Under the pieces are notes generated by a model, which saw only the letters and a list, made by a program, of their open reading frames with translations, was not told where the DNA came from and ran no database searches. This document shows, one piece after another, positions 21,345 to 32,489 of a stretch of DNA of 64,000 nucleotides. Position 1 is the stretch's first letter. Every line of letters begins with the position of its first letter. This DNA comes from Schistosoma mansoni (taxonomy: Eukaryota > Platyhelminthes > Trematoda > Strigeidida > Schistosomatidae). The stretch covers positions 17,819,753 to 17,883,752 of the forward strand of contig NC_031500.1 of the NCBI RefSeq assembly GCF_000237925.1, given 5' to 3'. The position numbers were made by a program, and so were the translations under genes.

Positions 21345-21560
21345 GTACAAACAAAACATCCTAGTAACTTTATTCATTAGACGTAATTTCAACACACACC
21401 CCCATTCATTTTACATAATTTTATTGTTGTTTATGAATAAAGATTGTAGACAAAAGTGGATATAAATCGAGAGAGGGGGATAGAGGGGTAGATAGATTCT
21501 TTTCTTGATACATGTTGTGTTTATTCTTTTGATTAAAACAATAATGGGCAATGTAAAACA
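21345..21560 (+). repeat. Second copy of the 164-aa gene 3'-flank segment
   Basis: It matches 19380-19570 (see there) but carries an extra stretch around 21420-21450 and a short GA tract in place of the (TA)n run. No coding sequence of the gene is duplicated with it. Confidence 0.7.
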
Positions 21561-21569
21561 ATACAACAG

Positions 21570-23030
21570 ATAGTTTTCTGACTGATAAAACATTATACTG
21601 ATACCAACTCAGAATGAAACATCTAATACACTTCTATATTGTCGGGGTTATTTATGTTTAATGGTTGCAGTTAGAATTTGAACTCGTCTACCTTATACTG
21701 GTCTAACAAATTTGGTAATATTATTTGATTTTACAGAAGTTACTATCATGTTAGTGAAGTGTACATTAGACCAACGGAGATAACAGTGATATTGGAAAAA
21801 AGGTTTGACCGATCAGGGAATATCTTTGACTATCAAACACAAAGAATATGTAGATAGAAGCTGAGTATGTTAGTCTGTAGTTGATAAATAAACTACAGAT
21901 AAGAATTACTTTGAATAAAACCAACGGTTCAAGGGTGAAATGAACAAATCTTTACATTTTATTGGGCACCGTGTGATTAGGCCGTTATTCTAGAAGAAAT
22001 TGTGTTATTTAGTTCGGTTGTGTACGACCAATGGCCTTCTGTTAACCAAATAATAAAATACCCCTCTTTTGACCAACAAGTCGGTGACAATGACGAAATG
22101 GCCGACATCAATACATAAGCCTACTGGTCCTGAATGCAGCTTCCTAATCTCACTTGCCCAACGGTCACAACAGAACAAAGAGGGTAGACAAACTTCTATA
22201 GTATAGTTCAGTTCATAAATTCAAAATTATTTAGTTACCCAATCGCACAGCAGTATAAGCATGAAAATCCAATGTACATATGACTAAACAAACGAAAGTC
22301 TTTAATAAATCAACAGTAACGTAGGGAAAGTACAATATAGAAACAGTTAATGAACCACGAAAAGCTTACAAGTAGGGGAATACAAATATAAAATAATCCA
22401 AGTATTTACTAATTATACAACTAAAATATAAATAGTAGTTCTTCTTAAGATAGTTCTGAAAATGATTACTTTCACAGTATTCACCTCGTTATATCAGTTG
22501 TCTACAAACTCCGAACAGAAACTCAGTCTCTAGGAGTTCCGTTTTATTTTGGTTATCTTGTCTGATTGTTGTATAAGTGATGAGGATGTATTAGTTCATA
22601 TATGTATCTGGAAATTGTCATACTATTTTGTCAGTAGTGCCGTAAAAGTTTTTTGCTCAATTCTTTGGCTGGATTTCAATCATTTTAAATGAATTTTTTC
22701 AATCAGTAAAGACTACAGGAATCAATAGGTTCATGTTCCGTTCTAGTCAACAGTAGTTATGAAGAAACTGGTCACAATCGACAACATCGAGATATGAAAA
22801 CCAAGAAAATAATCAGTTACTAAGCACTAAATTATGTTACGTTTACAATGTCCTTAGGACTGATCGAATTCTATAATCTATTACAATCTATCCATCATCT
22901 TTCTATAATTTGGTTTTAAAAAAAATTATTTCTACTTTATTAACGCAGTGTTTGCATCTTTGTCGACCAACAGAATGGTTGATATTATTCAAATTCATGC
23001 TAAATTAATGCATTCTATGAACTGCTTGAA
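21570..23030. other. Long stretch without recognisable gene or repeat
   Basis: AT-rich sequence with only short ORFs. I found no splice-supported exon, retroelement domain or Pol III box. Confidence 0.4.
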
Positions 23031-23035
23031 TAATG

Positions 23036-24838
23036 ATCAGTCAGTCAGTCAGTCAGCGACAACGTAGGACCAGGCATATATATGCATCGGGCCAAGTTGC
23101 CATACCTCGTTAGCACAACAAGAGGAACACCGGATTCATAGAAGTAATTAATTTACTGGTGGTAGTAGTATATAAATTATAGGTTGTATATAAGGATATA
23201 GTATACGAAGGAAAAAAAGTTATGAGGCAATTTCAATATCAAGGTTTAAGGGAAGATAAAGAGTGTATACACCTACGCCATTGTGATCGATTCTGAGCCA
23301 TGTCACCTAGAGTCTCTAACCATTGGTTACGATAGTCACACTGACCTCAACCAGGTAGTCTGCATCTACCAACATGGCTCAGACTAGAAGTTAGTGACTT
23401 CAAGCACTGATGACACGTTTTCGTTTGGCTGCCCTTAACACTCTTCAAACCATCCCCTACACTAGTCGACATAGCGCGTCGTGGTAATCGGTGTTCAGGC
23501 ATACGTAACACATGGCCCAACCATCTCAGTCGATGAAGATTCATCACCTCATCAACTGATTTACCATCGTTCCCTAATACCCTGCGTCTAACTTCACTAT
23601 TACTTACCCGGTGATCCCAGCAGATGCGAGCAATATTTCTAAGACATCTGTGGTCAAATACTAGTAACCTACGAGTATCTTCTACTCTTAATGGCCATGT
23701 TTCACAGCCATAAAGTAGAACAGAACGAACTCCTGCGCAGTATACTCGTCCCTTAATTGATAGACGGATATCTCGTTTTCGCCATAGGTGACGTAAGTTG
23801 GCAAAAGCCAAACGAGCTTTTTGAATCCGTGCTGAGATTTCGTCTGACACCAACCCATTAGGGCTGATCACACTTCCAAGATAAGTGAAGTTGTCAACGC
23901 GTTCGACTACTTCACTCCCTATCCTTAGTTCAGGTGTTGACACAGGCCAGTCCTGGAGCAACAATTTACATTTGGATGGGGAGAAACGCATCCCAAACAT
24001 CCTGGCATTATTACTGAGTTCCAACAGAAGACTCTGCATTTTGCCAGCGTCTTCACCAAACAGGAATATGTCATCTGCGTATTCTAAGTCGCTTAGTGGT
24101 CTCCCTGGTAGGAGATCAATTCCTGTAGATTCAGTCGACGAGAGTGTTATTTCCAGCAACAGGTCTATAATGAAGTTAAACAAAAATGGGGATAGTGGAC
24201 AGCCTTGACGGACACCACTTGAGGTTGTAAAATCATATGACAGTTCGCCATAAGCTCTCACTCGACTAATAGTGTTCGAGTAAAGAGCCTTCAAAAGGTT
24301 TATGTACTTCTCAGGTACACCTTTCAATGACAGACACTGCCACAGAACCTCTCGGTCTACAGAGTCAAATGCTGCTTTCAAGTCAAGAAAAACTATCATT
24401 GTCGGACGCCGATAAGCGTGTCTGTGTTCTAAGACTTGACGAATGGTGAGTATGTGGTCGATACAGCCACGACCAGGTCTGAAGCCAGCCTGATTTTCTC
24501 GTGTTTGCAGTTTACGAGTCTTAGTTAGGCGCCTGATAACTATTGAGGCTAGTATTTTAGATGCTATGTTAGTCAGACTAATCCCTCTATGGTTATCACA
24601 GGATGATTTTGGCCCCTTCTTATATATTGGGACAATCAGAGATTGTGACCAGTCGGATGGGATTACGTCCGTTTCCCAGATTTTAGCCAGAATATTAGTC
24701 AACCTAATCACTAAAATTGGACCACCATATTTAAAGACCTCTGGAGCCAATCCATCTGCTCTTCCTCGTTTCAGATTACTTATAGCCTTTTGAACTTCAA
24801 GTAGGGTCGGGGGGCCTACTTCGAGCACTTTGAATATT
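23036..24838 (-). mobile_element. 5'-truncated RTE-like retrotransposon with (ACTG)n tail
   Basis: The 3' end is a (CAGT)n run on the plus strand at 23039-23056, and the 5' break is at about 24838, in the sequence just before the RT domain. The shared tail is also present at 12.98 and 49.43 kb, which defines the family. This is the most complete RT copy of the family in the window. Confidence 0.85.
23347..24828 (-). pseudogene. RTE-like reverse transcriptase fragment, 493 codons
   Basis: The frame contains the reverse transcriptase fingers (NHRGISLTNIASK), catalytic FLDLKAAFD with Asp149, RQGCPLSPFLF at 207-217 and YADD at 250-253. It is followed by the post-RT region with LLYGCETW and HVLRMPEHRLP. 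The N-terminal apurinic-like endonuclease is absent through 5' truncation, and a few residues are missing where other copies read AGPD. The frame ends at TGA where the 49.6-kb copy reads TGG, about 30 codons before the family's natural end. It is homologous to proteins annotated as endonuclease-reverse transcriptase in schistosomes. The RT domain itself is open, but the copy cannot be autonomous. Confidence 0.9.
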
Positions 24839-24974
24839 GATAGATTGTAACAAATCTTTTAAGGGAGAATAACTTATGTTAGCTCAAGATCTATGAGAAA
24901 ATTCTTCTAAAAGCTATTAGGGTAAGAGACACTCTGGGTGTATTCTTTTCTGATACGGTCAACAATACGATGAT

Positions 24975-25495
24975 GTTATTTATTTATTTGAACACATAAA
25001 TATTGGTACAAAAGGGAACCAGATATATATGCGCCACGCGAATCTCATTCGATTTGTGTAAGGGCTGTGATACTGTCCGGAAGCCCAAACCGAAACAGGT
25101 GGTATTCTTAGGGAGCCAACCCGGAGCCATTGACCAAAAGATCTGATCCATAAGGCAGTGGAGCATCGTAAGCAGATGCAGTTGGTAGCCGGTGACCAAC
25201 GATTGATTCATACACCATTTGTTCCCTCAGGATACTGGAGCCCATGTACACCACTGGTTTTGAATCAGGGTTTCCCAACTCCCCTCCCTAGGTGGACTTT
25301 CCGTATTCACCAACCCGGTTAAAGCGCCGGATATTCGCTTTTATTCCTCCCAATTTCGTAAACAACAGCAATACCACAAGAAGGCAGTAAGTAGGACTTC
25401 CCTGGCATAGGCTATATACGCGTGACCACGTGAGAGCATTTCGAGAGGGAGAACGGACTCTCCTCACTCTTGACCATACCAGGGCATTTGGGATC
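24975..25495 (-). mobile_element. R510 repeat, full length
   Basis: Plus-strand TTATTTATTTATTTGAACAC is the tail and ACCAGGGCATTTGGG the 5' end, as in the other full copies. Confidence 0.7.
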
Positions 25496-26139
25496 ACGAC
25501 GATGAACACTACAGAGTTAATCATTAACTTCATTTTCCTTGGACGATGTTTCATACTAGACTAAGTTAAATCATCATCATCATTATCATGATAACCTGGG
25601 AAAATCATGCAAATCGACACTGAAATATATAGAAATACAGAATATCTACAAACTATCTAGGTTTCCAAGGTGAAGATTCAAGCAAGATGTTTCTATAAAA
25701 CTACAAGTGATAATCAATTATCAACAATATAAGAATATTCTATCTTTAATTGAATTCTTATTTATTTACATTTTAATGTAGACTTGGATAGATCAGTCAA
25801 AATAAATCTAAATACATGCAAATGCACTTGAATAAATAAAAACACCCCACACACACATTTAAAACAACATCCAATCAAATGTGTTTGTTCAAAAATTAAC
25901 CAACCACAATTAAGTAACAAATATGTAAATGTTGATAAATAACCAATAAGAAATAAGTGAAATATACGTCATAAAAAATTCTATTATGATGATTATTATT
26001 AAAATAAAGGGAAGCAATAGAATTATAAGGCATATTAAACAACCTATTTGTACTACTATTATTATTAATAGTAATGGTAATGTCATTTTCTTAGTGTACA
26101 TTAATTCATTTGGAAATAGATATGAAAAGGATGAATAAC
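25496..26139. other. No supported gene
   Basis: A minus-strand frame at 25910-26101 is very hydrophobic (Leu/Ile rich) but lies in AT-rich sequence without splice context, so I do not call it. Confidence 0.3.
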
Positions 26140-26232
26140 AAACTGGAAAGGATTGTCCAGGATAGGGTTGAATGGAGAATGCTAAAGGGCGACCTATACT
26201 CCTCGATGAGGGGCAACAGGAGTGAGTAAGTA
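26140..26232 (+). mobile_element. SR2-like RTE 3' end
   Basis: It encodes the terminal segment resembling WKGLSRIGLNGE in shifted frames, followed by CTCCTCGATGAGGGGCAACA and a GAGTAAGTAA tail. It matches the minus-strand copy at 38.1 kb. Confidence 0.55.
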
Positions 26233-26557
26233 ATTACATGAATCAATTTGAATGAAAATTGAGAATTAAGTATTATATACAAAACAAAGAAAGATAATCA
26301 GTAGAAAACAAACAAACACACAACAAGATGAATATCAAAAAAGAAAAACCAGAATTAAAATTGAGAAAAAGAAAGAAGATACACAAATGCACCAAACTAA
26401 TATGTGAAACAAACTAGATTTCTTTTCTTATTTTCCACAATTGAAAAATTTACTTAGAACGCAATCATTTACGTAATCTATAAGTGGAAATAAACAACAA
26501 TAACAACAACAAAAAGAAGAATTAAAGTTCATATCGACTACAGCTTTTATCATTAAG

Positions 26558-26612
26558 TGAGAGGCCTATGCTCCTCCACGAGGGGTAACAGGCGTAAGTA
26601 AGTAAGTAAGTA
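26558..26612 (+). mobile_element. SR2-like RTE extreme 3' end with (TAAG)n tail
   Basis: CTATGCTCCTCCACGAGGGG is followed by a GTAAGTAAGTAAGTAAG tail. Tetranucleotide tails are characteristic of RTE elements. Confidence 0.6.
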
Positions 26613-27054
26613 TTTAGATAAGACATTGATTTAGCTAAAAAGTATGATGATGCAAAAGGTAATGTTTATATATTTTTTGGAAGAAGCATCAATCACGTCT
26701 ACACACGCACACACACAGGTAGAGAAGGAAAACCAACTATGTCCAAGTAGTGGAGAACACATAAGTAAGGATAGTGTAATAAGGATATTTTTATTGTTCT
26801 CTTTATAGAAAAAGAAAAGGGAGACCTATGAGATGGGAGGGAGACAGTTGGACAATGAATAGAAAATTGATTGTTAGTGTAAAAAAAAAGAGGGAAACCC
26901 AACAAACTATTACTACTGTTGATGCTAATCAAAATAGTAATCATAATAATACGGATAGTAGTTTGTTTGTTCTTTTAATGTACAATGGATATCCTCAGTT
27001 GTTGTCTACATTTCAGAACAATGACAATATATATATAAAAGATGATATATGAAT

Positions 27055-29539
27055 TTACTTTTCATTATTAGTATTAGAAAGTTTTTGAATTTCAGGCATA
27101 AGTAAAGGTTGAATAATTTCAGCATAATATGAACCAAATACATGACGATTATGCGCTAATAATGGAAGAAGACGACTTGCTAAATCAGATAAACTTAATA
27201 TTTCAAATTTAGAAGTTTTCAAACTATTGATTGATTCTTGTCGTGGACTAGAAGGGGAAGGATGAAAAAGTAACCCAGTAGTAGTAGTACTATTACTGCT
27301 ACTACCACCTGACATCATTGTTGTTGGGATATTTAACGGAGGTTTTCGTAAATACCCAACAAAGTTGATAGTAGTCCCATTTCCGCTAGTGGAAGAACTG
27401 AGTTTATGTTGATCAAGATCTAATAGAACACGTTAGCGCATGCCATAGTATGATCACTATTCAGATAGGTACTCCAAAAGGAGAGGCAATTTTGTACATG
27501 TTCACCCCAGAGATAGAGGATTGTAATGTGAGAAATCTAAGTTCAGGCTCAAGTTGTAGGAGAAGAATACCAGGTAGCGGATTGAAGATTATCGCGTCGG
27601 AAACTAGTGCTGGACAGAAGCTCGAAGATACAGAAAGAAGTCATCGTAATACGACCTTCAGCCACCGAGACCACATTGAGCACTGAAGCGACTCTCTTCC
27701 GCCCTTCGATACTAACCAAAACCAGAATAACTATCGAATGAACCTTAATGAAGAGATTATTTAACTAATAGTAGAACTAATGTTTGGTTGCTTTCGAGCT
27801 GCAATCTGTTGGCGAGTACGGGGAGATTACAAAATGATATCATTTCCTACACAGGTTTCTTCAAACATAATAATGGAAAAAATGTCCGTTAATGAGGATC
27901 CAGTAGATTATTGCTGCCTCTACTGTGGCATATAGTGTGATAATAAAGCCAANNNNNNNNNNNNNNNNNNNNNNNNNNNNNNNNNNNNNNNNNNNNNNNN
28001 NNNNNNNNNNNNNNNNNNNNNNNNNNNNNNNNNNNNNNNNNNNNNNNNNNNNNNNNNNNNNNNNNNNNNNNNNNNNNNNNNNNNNNNNNNNNNNNNNNNN
28101 NNNNNNNNNNNNNNNNNNNNNNNNNNNNNNNNNNNNNNNNNNNNNNNNNNNNATCATAATTGTAAACCGAAAGAAACTTCGATGATAAATTATGAATTTA
28201 TAAATCGATAGTCACCACTTTTTTTCTACTATCGATTCCACTTATCAACGAGTGGAATTCATTACCTCAGCACCTGGTTGAGGCTCCATCCGTCGACTCT
28301 TTTAAAAGAATGTTGGATCAACTGAGAGACCAACATTGCCAGGACTAACACAGACTATCAAGCCCCCTGTCCTTTCCAAACTGAAACAAAATTCAGTGGT
28401 AAATTTTTACACACAAAAGGAGGAATGATTACAGTACATTTGAAGATTATAACACGAATAAATCAAGTATTGATTTTATTGGTAAGCAGAGATGGATAGT
28501 GACTACGAGTGGAATCCAGAACGCGCGTCTCGTCCTATTTGGAAATCGTCAGCTGAATGTATCTGCCACATCCCAGAGTCGATGTTCACTCTGGGACTCG
28601 AACCCAGTACCCTCGCTTCAAACGCCATCGCTTTATCCACTCAGCCACTGAGTCCTGATAGCTACTTGCTTGTGCGATGGGGTGAAGTTTAAATTCATTT
28701 AATATTGTTTGTTTGAATCTTCTCATCGATGTGTTAGGACTGCAACTGGTCAGTCTCTAATTGGCATATATGCATGCGTATTGCCTCGATATAGCCTTAT
28801 TTCACAAGCATGGTAAGCAGAGATGAATAGTGGCTAGCAGTGAAAACTGATCAGTTGCAGTCCTAACACATCGATGGGAAGATTCAAACCAACAATACTA
28901 AATGTATTGATTTTATTGTTACAATGGTTGAAATTCAATATATATATGTGTGTACTCTAGTGTATAAAGTATGCATTCAGTTAGTTGCCTATTATCATAT
29001 GATTTAATTACTGAATTGTTAGTGTTACGACTATCAATATTAGTATTAGTGGTAGTAGTAGTAGTACTACTACTAGTAGTGGTAGTAGTAAATAATGAAA
29101 ACGGTAGATAATAATGATGATTGTAGTGGTAATGACTAGAACGTGGTACAAGATTATCATTCAATTAAATCACAAGTTAAACTGATGATCAGCTGACTCG
29201 ATAAAAAGAAAGGATGAAAATAATTATAAGTAGTATAGAGGAAATATTGGCAAAAAAAAGAGAAATGAAATACAATGTGTAGGAAACTTACACATCAGTT
29301 TATACACAGGATGTTCACTGACAATAACTGAAGTTAATTGTAAGCTTAATTCATTACGTCCATAATCTGTCATATAAGCAGTTGTACATAATGATTTCTG
29401 ATCAGTTAATGGTGATAAGTTAGATGATGATGACGATGATGATGTAACTAGATTACAAGATTGTATACATCGATTATACCATAATTCAATTGTTAATATA
29501 ACTTGGTCAATTATATCATCAACTAATTGATCAGGTTTA
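27055..29539 (-). CDS. 3' end of an unrecognised minus-strand gene (two exons seen)
   Basis: Exon 29539-29292 (after a pyrimidine run ending TTTAG) ends CTGATGT before GTAAGT. Exon 27419-27055 (after GTTCTATTAG) continues in the same phase (1) to a TAA stop at 27055. The upstream exon encodes DQLVDDIIDQVILTIELWYN, a Ser-rich run and QLTSVIVSEHPVYKLM. The last exon encodes INFVGYLRKPPLNIP, a Ser/Thr run, and LPLLAHNRHVFGSYYAEIIQ near the end. The segments look like amphipathic helices, as in HEAT-like or scaffold proteins, but I do not recognise the family. The exon entering at 29539 needs a two-base donor, so more exons lie upstream, perhaps including 38.9-39.1 kb. The 1.9-kb intron contains an N gap, a CR1/Jockey tail and an Sm-alpha SINE. 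Confidence 0.6.
27953..28152. other. Assembly gap (200 N)
   Basis: Exactly 200 N inside the intron of the minus-strand gene. Confidence 0.99.
28225..28400 (+). mobile_element. C-terminal end of a CR1/Jockey-type reverse transcriptase ORF
   Basis: The frame 28250-28348 reads EWNSLPQHLVEAPSVDSFKR and ends QHCQD before TAA. The WNSLP...V.A.S..SFK pattern closes CR1/Jockey polymerase ORFs, and the same pattern (NSLPTELVQA) is at 45.87 kb. Only the last 32 codons and some 3' UTR remain after the gap. Confidence 0.75.
28480..28665 (-). mobile_element. Sm-alpha-like SINE head plus ribozyme
   Basis: On the minus strand: box A GTGGCTGAGTGG, box B GGGTTCGAGTCCC and the hammerhead at 28514-28558. The element stops after CTCTGCTTACC. 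Boxes A and B are the best preserved in the window apart from the 20.85-kb copy. Confidence 0.8.
28514..28558 (-). ncRNA. Sm-alpha-type hammerhead with mutated GAAA box
   Basis: ATTCAG/CTGGAT stem I and CTGACGA are intact and stem II is roughly kept, but GAAA reads GAGA and the cleavage triplet is GTT. The first change hits an invariant core position, so I expect it to be inactive. Confidence 0.65.
28700..28900. mobile_element. Fold-back Sm-alpha tail fragments
   Basis: CATCGATGTGTTAGGACTGC (28727 onward) and its reverse complement GCAGTCCTAACACATCGATG (about 28857) flank a short Sm-alpha interior. Both arms are ends of the SINE tail. Confidence 0.6.
28919..29161 (-). other. Ser/Thr-rich open frame containing (ACT)n microsatellite
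   Basis: This minus-strand frame between the two exons of the unrecognised gene has host-like AT-rich codons but is dominated by an ACT/AGT microsatellite. The only nearby acceptor does not match the exon phase, so I treat it as intronic. Confidence 0.35.
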
Positions 29540-29719
29540 CTAAATTTACATAAAGTACAAATAAAAGAAAGAATTAAGTAATATGAAGTAAAATATAATT
29601 GAATTATCACGTACTTGCTCATGTTATTGACTTTGAGTTATGACATATATGTCAGGGGACTACTACTAATATTACTGATATAAGTCGGATACCGGAACTG
29701 AGGTAGGTAGAATGGGGGT

Positions 29720-29785
29720 TTGAATCGGCGACCTAGTATTGGTTGAAAAATTAAAGATCGTAACCACTATGCCATCACTCTATAC
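29720..29785 (-). repeat. tRNA-like fragment with boxes A and B
   Basis: On the minus strand TGGCATAGTGGTTACG fits box A and GATTCAAACCCCC fits box B, about 45 bp apart. Flanks do not match the two SINE families above and no cloverleaf closes. Possibly the head of a third tRNA-derived repeat. Confidence 0.4.
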
Positions 29786-30072
29786 GATAGAAGATTAAGC
29801 ATATGTGATTTGTCCAACATAAATAAACTTCAGAATAGATTAATCATATCATCTCTTTCTCTCCCTTAACATTTTCTATGGATGTTTTCATTGTTTAAAT
29901 TATTCCCGGAAGTTCTCACAAATGAAAACCATTCATAGTTGTTCCCCATCTCGTTGTCTTCAAACCAGCCTAGCCTTGTGATTAGTACATGTACTGGACA
30001 AAGCATTAAGTGTTTATTGTATGAATGGTATGGAGGAGAATGAAAAACCTTAAGATATAATCATATATCATT

Positions 30073-30482
30073 ATGAATCTCATTTGATTTGTGTAAGGAC
30101 TGTGATACTGCCCACGTGCCCAAACCGAAACAGGTGGTTTTCTTGAGGGACCACACCCCTAGTCTTCGACCTAAAGGTCTGATCCACAAGGCAATGGAGC
30201 ATCGTGAGGAGATGCAGTTCCACGGTAGTCGGTGACTAACAAATGGTTCATACGCCATTTGTTCCGTCAGGATAATGGAGCCCACATGCGCCATTGGTTT
30301 GAAATCAAGGTTTTCCAACTCCCCTAGGTGAACTTTTCGTGTCCACCAACCCGGTTAAAGCGCCGAACATTCGCTTTCGTCCTCTAAATTTCGTAAACAA
30401 CACCCCCGCCACGGAAAGGCAGTGAGTAGGACTTACCTGGCGGAGGCTGCATATGCGTGACCGCGTGAGAGCATTTTGTGTA
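30073..30482 (-). mobile_element. R510 repeat, truncated at both ends
   Basis: It matches R510 from the CTCATTTGATTTGTGTAAGG block to the CGTGAGAGCATTT block. It lacks the TAAA tail and the extreme 5' end. Confidence 0.65.
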
Positions 30483-30489
30483 GGCAAAT

Positions 30490-32260
30490 TCACAGGGCCA
30501 AGCTGACAGACGTTAATGACACGTAAGACTAAATGACTAGAACGTTCAGGTCGACCTCAAGTGCATATCTATCGCAATCTCTTGTTGCTTTTCGCCGAAA
30601 TTTACCGTCATTAGCTCAAAACACGATTACAGACAGTTTGTTCAGATGTCGTGAACAACCAAAGATACTGGCAAAGGTGGCATGGGTTAGAATAAGCAGA
30701 GATGGTATAACAATTATAGTGGTAGCTATAGTAAAATGCGAGGCATGCTTGAGGTACAGAAGTTCCAGGTGAAGGACTTTAACCCAAGGGTGCTTGTGCA
30801 TAGTTGGTCCTTCTCTACAAATTATTTACTGAGGAGCTGCTATCACACTAGTTTAGAGGGCATTTCAGGTCGGGCTTGTGGTCTTATGTAGGTATTCACT
30901 CTTTGATGCACAATGCATCGTGAGCTACTGTAGTGTTTGTATGAACTAATGATTCTTTTGTGTTTGATGTCTGCCTGATTTTTAATTCCAAATATATTAA
31001 GTTCGTTTGTGCTCACTTAGTTCTTCTTGGTCTGGATTGTGTTATTTCAGGTCTTTCTGGTTCGTATAAAAATCAACTGCTTCTAATTATCACAGTTATC
31101 TAGCTAATGGCAAAGTTACCGTCCATTTAACATGTTCAAAGTGGTTTAAATAGATGTGCTCAGTGTGCTATACACCACTACTAGGTCGCCTTGTACTTCC
31201 CTGCAACTCCATGAGTTAAATCCTCAGTAGCGAAGTTGGTCATCATGCGGTTTATCGTTTACCCTAGTAACTCGTTTTGTGCACTCCTCTGTACATGCAA
31301 GGTATATTCATATCTGTATTGTTGAGTGGGCGTGAGACTATGTTATGTAAAAATCTGGATCTACATCATGACGAATGAAGGTCTTAGACAGCGTCGGAAC
31401 GAAATCAGAAGTCAGCATCAATAACCGCTCTGAGATAAGTTTAAGATAAGAGTAAAATTTAGCCACATTTTCCTACTATGATAGCTAGTACCTTCCGTTA
31501 GCAGTAACATAAAGTCCGCTGTACTTTTGTTCATTTCTCCATTATTACACGGTTTTCGGGGCCCTCGTGAGCGGATTTCACAAACGACATTTTCCCACAG
31601 ACCGTCTAGATAATACTAACTATCTTAGGTTTCCTGAGAGGTTGTTTATGAATACAAAGAGCGAAAGAAAAACTAGTGTGGTTTTTTGAGAAATCCGTAT
31701 CATAGACTATCGTTAATTTGATTGAAGGCTATAATTAAAACTGTGGTCATATTCTTAAGTTTCGGTTATGGATAGTTTGAGGTCATCATTTCTGAGGAAT
31801 GTGTTTAAAGATGCAGACACTGGCTGTGTGAGTGATGGGACATCAGGAAAATTGACAGGCAAGAAACCCAGAACATTAAATTTTTCCACAAATTAATTAT
31901 ACGATTACCTTCTGAAGAAAACCAAAGGTGAGATTCATACACGTCAAATGACAACTACCGAAAATCTTGAATTAATATACAGAACTGGTTGGAAGCTTTA
32001 TTTGCTCGCTTGACTACACCTGTGACTATTCTCAGGTCGTTGGCAGTCGACAAGGATCTCTGTGCAGAGCTCTTCTTGAAATTGATTCGAAGTGCTCTCC
32101 ATAGCCCTAATGTTTGTCTTCGATTTTCGGCTCCGTATGCACTTTTAGTCTGCCTCCTTTCCTCTCTGATTTGAAGGTTCCATGTTGGTACTAGGCTTGT
32201 GATGAGGTTCGATGGTCTCCACAAACCGTCTTTTAACTATCTTCAGCGTTTTTAGCATTT
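30490..32260. other. Gene-poor region, old sequence of unknown origin
   Basis: Base composition is more balanced than in typical intergenic sequence here, which suggests decayed mobile elements. Frames are short, and I cannot assign any to a family. Confidence 0.3.
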
Positions 32261-32264
32261 TATT

Positions 32265-32480
32265 CTTGGCAGGAACCTAGTCTGATCTGCGCAACATTCG
32301 AAAATGGCTGATGTTTTTTAGCCAGTGAATTTGAAGTTTCTAGGCGTTTATTATTATCTGTGTTTTCTGATTATGTTTCTAGTAGTTCCTGAAGTTTCAG
32401 CTCCGTACAGTAGGACTGGTTTGACATTAATGACGAAAATTTCAAACCATCCAAGTGTTCAAGTAGTCCACGGCACGCCA
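32265..32480 (-). pseudogene. Decayed SR2-like RTE fragment
   Basis: The minus strand reads VKPVLLYGAET followed by SGTTRNIIRKH and then several stops. LLYGAET is the conserved post-RT motif of SR2-type elements. Very degraded. Confidence 0.5.
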
Positions 32481-32489
32481 TGTTGCTTT

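Noticed and set aside
23039-23056. CRISPR-like or satellite array from CAGT repeats
   Set aside because: Simple tetranucleotide tail of an RTE element; recurs at 12.98 and 49.43 kb with the same element 3' end.
25910-26101. Hydrophobic 63-aa ORF that could be a membrane protein
   Set aside because: AT-rich low-complexity sequence gives Leu/Ile/Phe runs by chance; no splice or start support.
26828-27052. 74-aa plus-strand ORF
   Set aside because: It overlaps the probable 3' UTR of the minus-strand gene and shows no conserved feature.
31955-32224. 89-aa minus-strand ORF as part of the SR2-like fragment
   Set aside because: Only the LLYGAET segment further upstream resembles SR2; this frame shows no matching motif.
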